64,000 bases of DNA from Paractinoplanes aksuensis (GCF_024137025.1 NZ_JAMYJR010000027.1:62001-126000), one strand, 5' to 3'. Counted from the stretch's first letter, positions 51,888 to 60,876 are shown. Notes: generated by a model from the sequence alone, not told the origin. A program made the numbers and translations.

Positions 51888-52888
51888 TTCGCGAGGGGCG
51901 GCGACGTTTTCGCCTCCGCGGCGGCCTGCTCGGCGACCCGGTGGAAGTGCAGGATGCGCGCCTCTGCCCGGCGCCGGGCCCGCCAAGCCTGTCGCCGCAC
52001 CGCGAGCGTCAGGACGGCGACGGCCGCGAGCAGCGACGCCACGGCCCACACGACGACGGCCTTGCGGCTGGCGAACGAGTAGGTCGAGCTGAGGCTGAGC
52101 CCCATGCCGAGCAGCAGCACCGGCCACACCAGCAGCGCCGCCGGCCACCAGCCCCGCCTGTCTCGCCGAGCGGTGAAGAACACCCCCAGGACGACCACCG
52201 CCGTGACCAGGATCAGCGCTGCCACGGAAAGCGCCTCGCGCCCGATCTGATGCTCGGGCACGACCATCGCAGCCAGCGCGGCGGCCACGGCGGCCGGGGC
52301 GATGACGACGGCGGTGTCGAGCAGGCCGCGGCGGTTGTCGGCGGCCAGCGCCGCCAGGCCGAGGCCGATCTGCGCGACGAGCAGGAACAGGGGTGGGTGG
52401 AGGGCGGTCATCTCGAACCAGGGCACGACTGAGACCGCCACGGCGACCGCCGCCGTCACGGTGATCGCGGCGGCCACCGCCCAGCGCCCCAGACCGAGCG
52501 GGGCGGCCAGCGGGGCGAGCAACCAGGCGACCCACGTCGGCGTGCCGATCGAGTGGAACGGCCCCAGCATCGGGCTCGCCGGGTCGTGCCAGACGCCCGG
52601 ACTCTCGGTGTTGATCAGCCAGACCGCGGCCAGCACGGTCGTCATCATCAGGGCGAGGGAGCCGGCGACGGGCAGCGCGTCGGCCAGGCCGAGGGCGCTG
52701 TGGGCCCGTAGCCGCTGGCGCAGGCCGCCGGCCATCAGGTCGACGGCGTCAGCGGGGCGAGGCCGGCGTTGCCCGGTTGCGGCCAGATCGACGTACGTGT
52801 CGACGATCTCGGCGCCCCGGTCGGCGCGGTCGGCCACCGGGTACCACCGCAGCAGCCGGGTGTAGCGCTCACGCAGCAGGTCGGTCAC
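51884..52888 (-). CDS. Multi-pass membrane protein of a PadR unit
   Basis: 334 residues. A cytoplasmic N-terminal helical part (LLRERYTRLLRWYPVADRAD, about 1-65) resembles the HAAS-like segment of PadR-associated membrane proteins and is followed by about 8 hydrophobic segments (from residue 75 to 305) and a basic tail. It starts inside the stop of the PadR gene (ATGA) and ends in the GTGA of the SMI1-like gene. PadR-membrane pairs typically respond to envelope stress or sporulation signals; the specific role is unknown. Confidence 0.7.
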   Translation of the reverse strand: MTDLLRERYTRLLRWYPVADRADRGAEIVDTYVDLAATGQRRPRPADAVDLMAGGLRQRLRAHSALGLADALPVAGSLALMMTTVLAAVWLINTESPGVWHDPASPMLGPFHSIGTPTWVAWLLAPLAAPLGLGRWAVAAAITVTAAVAVAVSVVPWFEMTALHPPLFLLVAQIGLGLAALAADNRRGLLDTAVVIAPAAVAAALAAMVVPEHQIGREALSVAALILVTAVVVLGVFFTARRDRRGWWPAALLVWPVLLLGMGLSLSSTYSFASRKAVVVWAVASLLAAVAVLTLAVRRQAWRARRRAEARILHFHRVAEQAAAEAKTSPPLAK

Positions 52889-53208
52889 GCGAAACCACCG
52901 GCCAGACGCAGGGTCGCCACCTGGACGGCCTGGCGCATCCGTTCCGTCTCGGTCCGCAGCAGCTCGGTGCCCTCGTCGGTGAGCCGGTAGTACTTGCGGG
53001 CCCGGCCGTCGACGACCTCAGTGCGGTCGACCGTCACCAGTCCGTCGTCGGACAGCCGGTCGAGCGACCCGTAAAGCGTGCCCGGCCGCAGCGACAGGCG
53101 CCCCTGCGACAGCTCACTGACCTCGAGAATCAGGCCGTAACCGTGCAGCGGCGCCCGGGCCAGCGCAGTGAGGATCAGGAACGTCGGCTCCTGCAGCGGC
53201 GTCTTCAC
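52885..53208 (-). CDS. PadR-family transcriptional regulator
   Basis: 107 residues from a GTG at 53208, where the PadR fold starts (KTPLQEPTFLILTALA); the frame is open upstream through a palindrome that is better read as an operator. Winged-helix landmarks: PLHGYGLILEVSELSQGRLS, RPGTLYGSLDRLSDDGLV and the wing GRARKYYRLTDEG. It represses its own operon in most systems; a 15-bp inverted repeat sits directly upstream. It forms a three-gene overlapping operon with the membrane and SMI1-like genes. Confidence 0.85.
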   Translation of the reverse strand: MKTPLQEPTFLILTALARAPLHGYGLILEVSELSQGRLSLRPGTLYGSLDRLSDDGLVTVDRTEVVDGRARKYYRLTDEGTELLRTETERMRQAVQVATLRLAGGFA

Positions 53209-53221
53209 CCGAGCACTGTAT

Positions 53222-53262
53222 CGGCGCGACCATATCCTCGCAACGAAGATATGGTCGCGCCG
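53222..53262 (-). terminator. 15-bp inverted repeat after the SBP gene and before padR
   Basis: CGGCGCGACCATATC (53222-53236) pairs perfectly with 53248-53262 across an 11-nt loop. It lies 6 bases past the SBP stop, fitting a terminator of the ABC operon, and 13 bases before the padR start, fitting a PadR operator. Both may apply. Confidence 0.6.
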
Positions 53263-53268
53263 CAAGTA

Positions 53269-54921
53269 CTACTTGCTCTTGTCGTACGCCTGCTGGTTGA
53301 GCTCGATGTACCGCTTGATCCCGACCCCGTCCAGCCCCTTGACGTAGGCGTCCCACTCGGTGTCGATGTTCTTGGAGCCGGTGATGAAGGCCAGCTGCCC
53401 CTGGTTGACGTAGCTGTCCAGGTTGGTCTTCAGCGTGGCCAGCTCCGAGGCCGAGGTGTCGTCGATCCAGACCTGCGACTCCGGGAACACGAGAGCCTTG
53501 TCGACCTTGGGTTCGTACAGCTTGGTCGCCTCGAACAGCCGCCGCTCGAGGCCTTCCTCGGAGTAGATGTCCTTGGGCACGACCTGCGCGTTGCGGAAGG
53601 CCAGCGTGTTGTTGTACTGGGCCAGCGCGCCCCACCCGGTGTTCTTCGGCACCTCGGCCGCGGGCTTGGTCTTGTACATCGGGTCGGTGCCGGCGTCGAG
53701 CGCGGTGTCGCCGGCCGCGGGCTTGACCCAGCCCACGTTCTCGGGCCCGCTCCAGGTGTTGAGCTGACCCTCGTCGGTGTAGATGTAGTCGAGCATCTTG
53801 ATCGCGGCGACTCGGGCTTCCTTGCTCGACTTGTTGGTCAGCATGAAGGTGTAGCCGGTCGACGTCGGGTTGTTGTAGCCGGTGTAGCTCGTGCCGTCGG
53901 CCCCGGTCAGCGGCGGCACCGCGTCGTACTGCTTGTCGCGCCCGTCCTTCGAGCCGATCTGCACGAAAATCCCGGGCCACAAGACCGGCGAACTTCCGAT
54001 CTGTACGGCCTTCGGGTTGTTGCCGATGGCCTGCAACGCGTCCGAGTTCTGGGTGAACGACGCCTGGTCGATCAGCCCGTCCTGGTACAGCGAGTTGATG
54101 TATTTGAGGCCCTCACGCCATTTCGGCTTGTCGATCGGCGTCTCGACCTTGTCCCCGTTCAACTGCAGCAGCGACCGCACCCCGTTGTTGGCGCCCACCG
54201 GGTCATAAGAAAAAGCCCCCATCAGGTACGCGATGAGAGTGCTGTCGCCCTCGGCCGAGATCATGGGGATCTCGTCGGCCTTGCCGTTCCCGTTGGGGTC
54301 GCGCGTCTTGAAAGCCTTCAGCACCGTACGCAGATCTTCCGGAGTCTTCGGCATCGGCAGGTCGAGCTTCTTCAACCAGGTCGAGTTGATCCAGAGCTTG
54401 TCGGGATAGGTGCAGTGGAAGCAGTCGGCCCACTGCGGCATCGCATAGATGTGCCCGTCCGGCGCGACCGACATCCCCTTCAGCGTGGCATTGGTGTCGA
54501 GCGCCTTCTGAATGTTGGGCGCGTGCTCCTTGATGAGGTCTTCCAACGGCACCGCGACACCCTGGCGGCCCAGTCGCTGCACCTCGGCTTTGGTGAAGGC
54601 GTCGACCCACGGAATGAGGAAGAACAGGTCGGGATAGTCGTTGCTGGCCAGCGAGATCTGCCGCTTCTCCTTGGCCGGTGCGCCGTCCATCGTCGTGGTC
54701 TGGAACTGGAACTGGATCTTGAACTTGTCACTCAGCACTTTGGTGACGGTGTTGGTGTCCATGTTCGTATCGGCGTCGGCCGGCGACATCAGGGTGACGA
54801 CCACCTTGTCACCGGCCATCTTGGCCTTGGGCGCGTTGTCCTCGGCCCCGCCGGAGGAACAGCCGGCCGCCACCAGAGCCGCGGCCAGGCCGACTCCGGC
54901 CAATTTGAGTCCAGTTTTCAT
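53269..54921 (-). CDS. ABC transporter sugar-binding lipoprotein (LipO/YtcQ type)
   Basis: 550 residues. Lipoprotein signal MKTGLKLAGVGLAAALVAAG with the lipobox Cys21. The length, with YPDLFFLIPWVDAF, MSVAPDGHIYAMPQWADCF and LDYIYTDEGQLNTWSG, fits the large solute-binding proteins that work with LplB/YtcP permeases. The ATG at 54921 is chosen over the longer open frame because the signal begins there. It is last in the permease-permease-SBP order and shares the ROK-type cassette, so it should capture a galactose-containing oligosaccharide. The ATPase gene is not in the window, as is usual for this class. Confidence 0.85.
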   Translation of the reverse strand: MKTGLKLAGVGLAAALVAAGCSSGGAEDNAPKAKMAGDKVVVTLMSPADADTNMDTNTVTKVLSDKFKIQFQFQTTTMDGAPAKEKRQISLASNDYPDLFFLIPWVDAFTKAEVQRLGRQGVAVPLEDLIKEHAPNIQKALDTNATLKGMSVAPDGHIYAMPQWADCFHCTYPDKLWINSTWLKKLDLPMPKTPEDLRTVLKAFKTRDPNGNGKADEIPMISAEGDSTLIAYLMGAFSYDPVGANNGVRSLLQLNGDKVETPIDKPKWREGLKYINSLYQDGLIDQASFTQNSDALQAIGNNPKAVQIGSSPVLWPGIFVQIGSKDGRDKQYDAVPPLTGADGTSYTGYNNPTSTGYTFMLTNKSSKEARVAAIKMLDYIYTDEGQLNTWSGPENVGWVKPAAGDTALDAGTDPMYKTKPAAEVPKNTGWGALAQYNNTLAFRNAQVVPKDIYSEEGLERRLFEATKLYEPKVDKALVFPESQVWIDDTSASELATLKTNLDSYVNQGQLAFITGSKNIDTEWDAYVKGLDGVGIKRYIELNQQAYDKSK

Positions 54922-54941
54922 GAGAATTCCATTCTTGAGTT

Positions 54942-55871
54942 TCAGCCCTTGACGGCGCCGACCATCACGCCCTTGGTGAAATGGCGCGCGATGAACGGAT
55001 AGATGAGCAGGACGGGCAGGCTCGAGACGACGATCAGCGCGTACCGCAGCACACTGACCAGCTGCATCTGTTCCAGCTGCTGGGCCAGATCCTCGGCCCC
55101 GGGCCGGGTCGAATTGAGGATGAGCATGTTGCGCAGCACGATCTGCAACGGGAACAGATCGGGGTCCTTGAGGTACACCAGCGCATCGAAATAGGTGTTC
55201 CACTGATAGATCGTGTACATCAGCGCGAGCACGGCCAGCAGCGGTTTGGAGAGCGGCAGCACCACCGACCGCAGTACGCGGATCTCACTGGCCCCGTCGA
55301 GCGACGCCGCCTCGAACAGCTCGTCGGGAATGGAGTTGGCGAAGAACGTGCGGGCGATGATGACCTGCCAGACCCCGATCGCTCCGGGGATCAGCAGAGC
55401 CCAGCGGGTGTTCAGCATGCCGAGGTTCTGGACGACCATGTAGGTCGGGATCAGGCCGCCCGAGAACAGCATGGTGAAGATGAGCGCCGTCATGATGACG
55501 TTGCGCCCGAAGAACGTCTTGCGCGACAGCGGATAGGCGATGGCCACGGTCAGGGTGACGCTGATCAGCGTCCCCGCCACGGCATAGATGAGCGAGTTGT
55601 AGTAGCCCTGCAGCACCTGCGAATTGGACAGGGCGACCTCGTACGCGTGCAGCGAGAACTCGACCGGCCAGAACTTGACCCGGCCCGCGTTGACGGCCTC
55701 GGCGCTGCTGAACGAATTGGCGACGATGAACACCAGCGGCGCCAGCACGACCAGCAGCATCACGGTCAGCATAAGTTTGACGACGAGCAGGAAGATGCGG
55801 TCGCCCAGCGGCTCGCGAACCCGCGTGGCGCTCGGCCCGTTGCGTAGCAGCTTCGAGGTGAACAGGCTCAT
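54942..55871 (-). CDS. ABC transporter permease (YtcP/AraQ type)
   Basis: 309 residues from the ATG at 55871, overlapping the first permease's stop (ATGA). Six membrane segments and the EAA loop ELFEAASLDGASEIRVLRSV that docks the ATPase. C-terminal GAVKG is characteristic of the carbohydrate uptake-1 permeases. With the LplB-like gene and the lipoprotein it forms an oligosaccharide importer, probably energised by a shared MsiK-like ATPase encoded elsewhere. Confidence 0.88.
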   Translation of the reverse strand: MSLFTSKLLRNGPSATRVREPLGDRIFLLVVKLMLTVMLLVVLAPLVFIVANSFSSAEAVNAGRVKFWPVEFSLHAYEVALSNSQVLQGYYNSLIYAVAGTLISVTLTVAIAYPLSRKTFFGRNVIMTALIFTMLFSGGLIPTYMVVQNLGMLNTRWALLIPGAIGVWQVIIARTFFANSIPDELFEAASLDGASEIRVLRSVVLPLSKPLLAVLALMYTIYQWNTYFDALVYLKDPDLFPLQIVLRNMLILNSTRPGAEDLAQQLEQMQLVSVLRYALIVVSSLPVLLIYPFIARHFTKGVMVGAVKG

Positions 55872-56848
55872 CGCCACAGCCCCTTCCCGGTGACCTTCTT
55901 GGCGGCGAAGTTGACCACCAGCAGCAGGCAGAGGTTGACCACCGAGTTGAACAGCCCCACCGCGGTGGCCATGCTGAAGTCGGCGTTGATCAGGCCGGTC
56001 TTGTAGACGTAGGTCGGGATGATCTCGGACTGGGCCAGGTTCAGGTCGTTCTGCAGCAGATAGGCCTTCTCGAACCCGATCGCCATCGTGTTGCCGACGC
56101 CCAGGATCAGCACGATCACCGCGGTCGGCAGCAGCCCGGGCAGATCGATGTGGCGAATGCGCTGCAGCCGGCTGGCCCCGTCGATCTTGGCTGACTCGTG
56201 CAGGACAGGGTCGATGCCGGCCAGCGCGGCCATGTAGATGACGGCCGAGTAGCCCGCGGTCTGCCAGACGTCCGACCATACGTAGATGTGGCGGAAGTAG
56301 TCCGGCTCGCCCAGGAAGTTGGTCGAGACGATGCCCGAGCGCGGCGACAGCAGCAGGATCGTCATCGAGACGACCACGACCGTGGAGATGAAGTACGGCG
56401 CGTACGTGACCATCTGCACGGTCCGCTTGAACCAGCCGTTGCGGATCTCGTTGAGCGCGAGGGCCAGCAGGATCGGGATCGGGAAGCTGGCCAGCACCAG
56501 GTAACCGGCGAGGATCACGGTGTTCTCGAGCAGCGTCAGGAAGACCGGGTTGCCGAACAGCAGCTCGAAGTTCCGCAGGCCGACCCATTCGCTGCCCCAC
56601 GGGCCCAGCACCGGGCTGTAGTCCTTGAACGCGATGACGTTGAAGGCCATCGGGACGTACTTGAAGATCACGAAGTACGCGAGCGGCACCGACGCCAGCA
56701 GGTAGAGCTGCCAGTGCCGGCGCCACGACAGTTGCGCCTGAGCCCAGCGGCTGCGCCGGGCCAATTCCATGTCGGAGCGGTGGGGCGACCGGGCCGGCCG
56801 CCGGTCGGCGCTCGGCACGGGAGTCGGGTGCGGCGTCGTCGTGGCCAT
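55868..56848 (-). CDS. ABC transporter permease (LplB/YtcP-partner type)
   Basis: 326 residues. The ATG at 56848 is chosen because it is joined as TGATG to the stop of a 14-codon leader ORF that begins directly after the promoter. Six membrane segments, the N-terminal YLLASVPLAYFVIFKYVPM and the EAA loop LHESAKIDGASRLQRIRHID identify a CUT1 permease. It is the first structural gene of the import operon and is divergent from GH27. Confidence 0.88.
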   Translation of the reverse strand: MATTTPHPTPVPSADRRPARSPHRSDMELARRSRWAQAQLSWRRHWQLYLLASVPLAYFVIFKYVPMAFNVIAFKDYSPVLGPWGSEWVGLRNFELLFGNPVFLTLLENTVILAGYLVLASFPIPILLALALNEIRNGWFKRTVQMVTYAPYFISTVVVVSMTILLLSPRSGIVSTNFLGEPDYFRHIYVWSDVWQTAGYSAVIYMAALAGIDPVLHESAKIDGASRLQRIRHIDLPGLLPTAVIVLILGVGNTMAIGFEKAYLLQNDLNLAQSEIIPTYVYKTGLINADFSMATAVGLFNSVVNLCLLLVVNFAAKKVTGKGLWR

Positions 56849-56892
56849 CAGGCCGCTCCGGGCCGGTCGACAGCGCCAGATGCAGGAAACAT
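56848..56892 (-). CDS. 14-codon leader peptide ORF of the ABC import operon
   Basis: MFPASGAVDRPGAA-stop. Its ATG is 6 bases past the -10 hexamer TACGTT, so it would be translated from a leaderless mRNA, and its TGA shares one base with the permease ATG (TGATG), implying reinitiation. The promoter and ATGTTTCC are the same as at the start of the ROK gene (MFP), so the leader may derive from a duplicated ROK 5' end. No stalling motif is evident. Confidence 0.5.
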   Translation of the reverse strand: MFPASGAVDRPGAA

Positions 56893-56968
56893 GGCCGAAA
56901 CGTAGGCCCAATAATTTCCTTCGTCAAGTATTGATTTATTTGAGTTGACGGACCTACGCTCTGCGCAC
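56887..56968. promoter_or_regulatory. Divergent promoter/operator cassette, copy B (ABC operon | GH27)
   Basis: This is the same cassette as 44561-44642: core 56903-56938 identical over 36 bp, then a diverged 10-bp gap and the identical CGGACCTACGCT at 56949-56960. Minus promoter: TTGACG (56922-56927), 17-bp spacer, TACGTT (56899-56904). Plus side: TTGATT at 56931-56936, 18 bp from TACGCT at 56955-56960, about 94 bases before the GH27 start. Confidence 0.75.
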
Positions 56969-57053
56969 CCTGTGCCCGCCTCGACCTGCTCCGAGGCTGT
57001 TCACCGCCGGGTCTGCACCGTCCTGCCAACGTCCCCAACAGGAGGTGTGACCG

Positions 57054-59513
57054 TTGAGGTCACCACGCACCCGAGCCGCAACATTGGCCGTCGCTCTGCT
57101 TCTTCCCCTGATTGCCAGCGCCCGTCCCGCGTCGGCCGACCCCGGCCCCAAACCGAGTCCCCCGCCCGCACCCGCGATGCTGAGAGCCGCACCGGCCACC
57201 CCGCCGGCCGACGGCCCCGGTGATCCGTGGGCGGTCCGGCCGTACATGGGCTGGAGCAGTTACAGCATGCAGGTCTACTCCGGCAACGGTAAGTGGATCA
57301 CCGCCGACCAGATCGTCAAGCAGTCCGACGCGATGAAGAGCAAGCTCCAGAAGTACGGCTACAAGTACATCAACGTGGACGCCGCGTGGAACGACGGTTT
57401 CGACGCCAACGGCCGCCCCAAGCCGAGCGCCACGCTCTACCCCCAGGGCCTGCAGAAGGTCATCGACCACGTGCACGGCAACGGCCAGAAGTTCGGGCTC
57501 TACCTGATCCCGGGCGTCGGCCCGCAGGTCTACGAGGCGGCCCTGCCCATCGCCGGTGCGCCCGGCTGCACGACCAAGGACATCGCCGCCCAGCCCCTGC
57601 GCAAGGCCGACTACTGGGGCATCGGCTACAAGATGGACTTCACGAACCCGTGCTCGCAGAAGTACATCGACTCGATCGCCGACAACCTGGCCCGCTGGGG
57701 CGTCGACTTCATCAAGTTCGACAGCGTCACCCCGGGCTCGGGCATCAGCGATCTCTCGCTCGACGCGCGCGACGACGTGGCGGCCTGGTCGGCCGCGCTC
57801 AAGAAGCGCAAGATCTGGTTCGAGCTGTCCTGGGCCGTGGACCCGAAGTACGCCGACTACTGGCGCTCTAAAGCCAACGGGTGGCGCATCGACTGGGACG
57901 TCGAGTGTTACTGCGGCGACGAGGCGCTCACCCAGTGGGCGAACGTGGCCCGGCTGTTCCCCAACCTCGCGACCTGGTGGCGCCACGGCGGCAACGGCGG
58001 CTGGAACGACCTCGACTCGCTCAACGTCGGCAACGGCACCATGGACGGGCTCACCCGCGACGAGCGGCGGACGGCGATGACGCTGTGGGCGATCTCGGCC
58101 GCGCCGTTGTACCTCGGCAACGACATGACCAAGCTCGACCCGTACGGCCTGAGCCTGCTCACCAACCCCGAGGTGATCGCGGTCGACCAGGCCGGCACCC
58201 CGGCCCGCCCGGTCTCGACGGCGACCCAGCAGCAGACGTGGTACGCGCTCAACCCCGACGGCAGTTACACGGTCGCCCTGTTCAACCTGGGCCGGGCCGA
58301 CAAGGACATGACTGTGAACTGGTCCGACCTCGGGCTCACCGGCGCCGCCACCGTGCGTGACCTGTGGGACCGCAAGGACCTGGGCCGCTTCCCGTCGAAG
58401 TTCACGGCCCCGGCCGTGCCCATTCACGGCGTACGGCTGCTGAGGGTGACCCCGCAGCCGGGCGCGACACTCGCCGTCAACGACGACGCCCTGCGCGTGG
58501 GTTACGAGGGCGCGTGGACCCGTAACGGTGGGTACGAGGCCGCCGCCACCACGCAGCCGCTCGCGCTGACCGTGACCGACACCGGCAACACCGCCCCGCC
58601 CGCGACCACCGGCCCGGTCCGCACGATCGCCCACGACGACACCGACCCGGGCATCACCTACGCCGGCACGTGGTCGCAGAGCACCGGCCGCGGGTTCGGC
58701 GACTACAACGACGGCGTGCACTACACCGAGCGCAACGGCGACTCGTTCGAGTACACGTTCCAGGGCACCGGCGTCGCTTACGTCACCGAGCTCGACTCGT
58801 CGCAGGGCGAGGTCGACATCTACCTCGACGGCCGGCTCGTGCAGACCGTGAACACCGGGCGCGAGCCGGGTCAGCCCCGCCAGGCCCAGCAGACCGTCTT
58901 CAGCGTGAACGACCTGGCCAACGGCAGCCACACGCTGACCGCGGTCAAGAAGTCGGGCAGCTTCATGCTGGTCGACCGGATCGACGTCACCCAGCCCAGC
59001 CTGCTCGACCCGTCGGCGGCCGCGTTCGACCGCCAGGCGCCGGCCGATGTGACGGTCGAGCTGCTGCGCGCGGGCAGCGAACTCGCCGGCATCTCCCGCG
59101 GCGGCACGGCGCTCGTGGCCGGCAAGGACTACACGCTGTCCGGGTCGACCGTGACGCTGCGTTCGGCGTACCTGCTCGGCCTTGCTGTCGGTGAGGCCCA
59201 GCTCGACTTCGGGTTCCGCGGTGACCACTTGGACGACGTGCACGCCACCACGCGCAACGGCGACGCGGTGACGTACACGTTCACCGGCACCGCGGTCGAC
59301 TGGATCACCGCCAAGGCCCCGGACCAGGGTCTGGCCGACATCTACATCGACGGTAAGAAGACCGTACGGGTCGATCTGAGCAGCGCGAGCCGCGTCACCC
59401 AGCAGAAGGTGTTCGGCGTCGCGGGCCTGGCCAACAAGCAGCACACGTTCAGGGCCGTCAAAGTCTCGGGCGACGTCCTGCGTACGGATGTCATCCGCTA
59501 CACGATCCGGTAG
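57054..59513 (+). CDS. Secreted GH27 alpha-galactosidase-like enzyme with carbohydrate-binding tail
   Basis: 819 residues from a TTG with AGGAGGTG six bases upstream. Sec signal with cleavage near ASA-DP (29). The GH27 barrel shows YMGWSSYSMQVY, YKYINVDAAWNDG, nucleophile Asp223 (FIKFDSV) and the acid/base region NGWRIDWDVE (Asp280/Asp282), then an Ig-like C-terminal domain. Two further beta modules follow (about 520-650 and 690-819), each with EYTF or TYTF and (D/A)DIYxDG motifs, probably glycan-binding. It may cleave alpha-galactose or beta-L-arabinopyranose outside the cell; the specificity is not decided by sequence. It is divergent from the importer under the shared cassette. Confidence 0.85.
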   Translation: MRSPRTRAATLAVALLLPLIASARPASADPGPKPSPPPAPAMLRAAPATPPADGPGDPWAVRPYMGWSSYSMQVYSGNGKWITADQIVKQSDAMKSKLQKYGYKYINVDAAWNDGFDANGRPKPSATLYPQGLQKVIDHVHGNGQKFGLYLIPGVGPQVYEAALPIAGAPGCTTKDIAAQPLRKADYWGIGYKMDFTNPCSQKYIDSIADNLARWGVDFIKFDSVTPGSGISDLSLDARDDVAAWSAALKKRKIWFELSWAVDPKYADYWRSKANGWRIDWDVECYCGDEALTQWANVARLFPNLATWWRHGGNGGWNDLDSLNVGNGTMDGLTRDERRTAMTLWAISAAPLYLGNDMTKLDPYGLSLLTNPEVIAVDQAGTPARPVSTATQQQTWYALNPDGSYTVALFNLGRADKDMTVNWSDLGLTGAATVRDLWDRKDLGRFPSKFTAPAVPIHGVRLLRVTPQPGATLAVNDDALRVGYEGAWTRNGGYEAAATTQPLALTVTDTGNTAPPATTGPVRTIAHDDTDPGITYAGTWSQSTGRGFGDYNDGVHYTERNGDSFEYTFQGTGVAYVTELDSSQGEVDIYLDGRLVQTVNTGREPGQPRQAQQTVFSVNDLANGSHTLTAVKKSGSFMLVDRIDVTQPSLLDPSAAAFDRQAPADVTVELLRAGSELAGISRGGTALVAGKDYTLSGSTVTLRSAYLLGLAVGEAQLDFGFRGDHLDDVHATTRNGDAVTYTFTGTAVDWITAKAPDQGLADIYIDGKKTVRVDLSSASRVTQQKVFGVAGLANKQHTFRAVKVSGDVLRTDVIRYTIR

Positions 59514-59516
59514 GAA

Positions 59517-60383
59517 TCAGCTCAGCGCGGCGGCCTGGATGTCGACGTTGCCGCAGGTGGGGTGGTGCTGCACGGCGTTGTTCCAGCCGACCCGCAGCGC
59601 CGCCCCCAGCGGGGCCCGGAACTTGAAGGTGAACACGGCGGTCCCGTTCGTCTCGCGGTTCTCCAGAGCGGCGGTCACCGTGCGACCGGCCAGGGTGGCC
59701 GTCAGCTTGCCCTGGGCCATCCACACCCCGGCGTACAGACGCAGGGTCCGGACGGTGGGCGAGGCGACCACCGAGAAACTGAAACTCGCGCCGGGCTGGC
59801 AGACGTACAGGCCGGTCGGGGACGGGCCGGCCTTGACGGTCGGCGTGCCTCCGGACCAGCGGAAACTCTGCGGGTTGTTGTCGTAGCGGCCGGCCGGCGA
59901 GCTGACCTCGAGATCCTTGATCTCCCCGGTGCCGCCGAGCCGCCGGTTGACCGAATCCACGTCTGTCAGTCCCCAGTGGATCCAGTCCCGGGCGCCCTCG
60001 GCCGTCAGATCGACCACTGCGGGTACGGGCGCGCTGGTGACGCTCAGCGACGGCGTGACCGGCGGCAGGCTGGTCCGCGGCTTTTTTGAAGGGGGCATCG
60101 TCTCGCGGGTCCGAGGCGGCGCGGGCGTCGGGGCCGTGGTCGGCGCCGTCGTCGGGGTGCCGCTGACCTCCGTCAGAGGCGGCGGCATCCACACCTCAGG
60201 CAAAGCAGCCCGGGCCGGCGCTTCTTCCGCGGGCCCGCCGGCGAAGCGCACGACCAGCGCGGTCACCCCGATGAGGGCCAGACTGGCGGCGACGGCGATC
60301 CACAACGTCCGGCGGGCCCGCCGGGTGCCGTCGTCCTCCGCCGCGAGCCGGCCCGGCTCTTCATCGTCGCGATGCGATGCCAC
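59517..60383 (-). CDS. Membrane-anchored extracytoplasmic protein
   Basis: 288 residues: a short acidic cytoplasmic N-terminus, one membrane helix (about 27-46, LWIAVAASLALIGVTALVV), a Thr/Pro-rich linker (to about 125) and an outer beta-rich domain with SFSFSVVASPTVRTLRLYAG, NGTAVFTFKF and LRVGWNNAVQ. The outer domain resembles a carbohydrate-binding jelly roll. It converges on GH27 with 3 bases between the stops. No close family is recognised. Confidence 0.65.
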   Translation of the reverse strand: MASHRDDEEPGRLAAEDDGTRRARRTLWIAVAASLALIGVTALVVRFAGGPAEEAPARAALPEVWMPPPLTEVSGTPTTAPTTAPTPAPPRTRETMPPSKKPRTSLPPVTPSLSVTSAPVPAVVDLTAEGARDWIHWGLTDVDSVNRRLGGTGEIKDLEVSSPAGRYDNNPQSFRWSGGTPTVKAGPSPTGLYVCQPGASFSFSVVASPTVRTLRLYAGVWMAQGKLTATLAGRTVTAALENRETNGTAVFTFKFRAPLGAALRVGWNNAVQHHPTCGNVDIQAAALS

Positions 60384-60440
60384 GGAATCCCTCGTCGTCT
60401 CGCCCGTCGTTCCGGCGAGTCAGCGTACAGATACCGATGG

Positions 60441-60764
60441 TCAACGCGCGAGAGCCTTCTCGAGTTCGGCTTTGCTCATGGATGAACGGCCCTTGAGGTT
60501 GCGCTTCTTGGCCTCGTTGTAAAGCTGTTCTTTGGTGCGCCCCTGAGCCCCGCTGTGCGACCGTTTGCCGCCCCGATGACCCGACGAGACGTCGTCGAGC
60601 GAGGACCGGCTCGCGGTGCGCGATTCGCCGGCCCGAGCCCTTTCCTTGTTCACCGTGCGGGCCGCTATTTCCTTGGCCACCTTGGGCGGCGTACCCCGCT
60701 TCTCGGCACTTTCCTTGATGTGTTCGTACTGTCGTTCCCGTTTCGGACTGGATCCGGCCGGCAT
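60441..60764 (-). CDS. Conserved small basic protein (annotated elsewhere as plasmid stabilization protein)
   Basis: 107 residues from the ATG at 60764, fixed by GGGAGG upstream. It has KRERQYEHIKESAEKRG, then EIAARTVNKERARAGESRTA and a C-terminal Rho-N/SAP-like motif RTKEQLYNEAKKRNLKGRS. This highly conserved actinobacterial protein is often labelled a plasmid stabilization protein without functional proof; the SAP-like end suggests nucleic-acid binding. It is cytoplasmic and appears to be a single-gene unit. Confidence 0.75.
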   Translation of the reverse strand: MPAGSSPKRERQYEHIKESAEKRGTPPKVAKEIAARTVNKERARAGESRTASRSSLDDVSSGHRGGKRSHSGAQGRTKEQLYNEAKKRNLKGRSSMSKAELEKALAR

Positions 60765-60876
60765 GACGCCTCCCGCCTGAGCTGATCGAGACACTCATCG
60801 GATTTCCCGTGTCCGGAAAAGCAAACCCGCGAGCCCCTTCGAAGTACGCTCTGGGGCCAGTCACCGGGGAGGCGGC

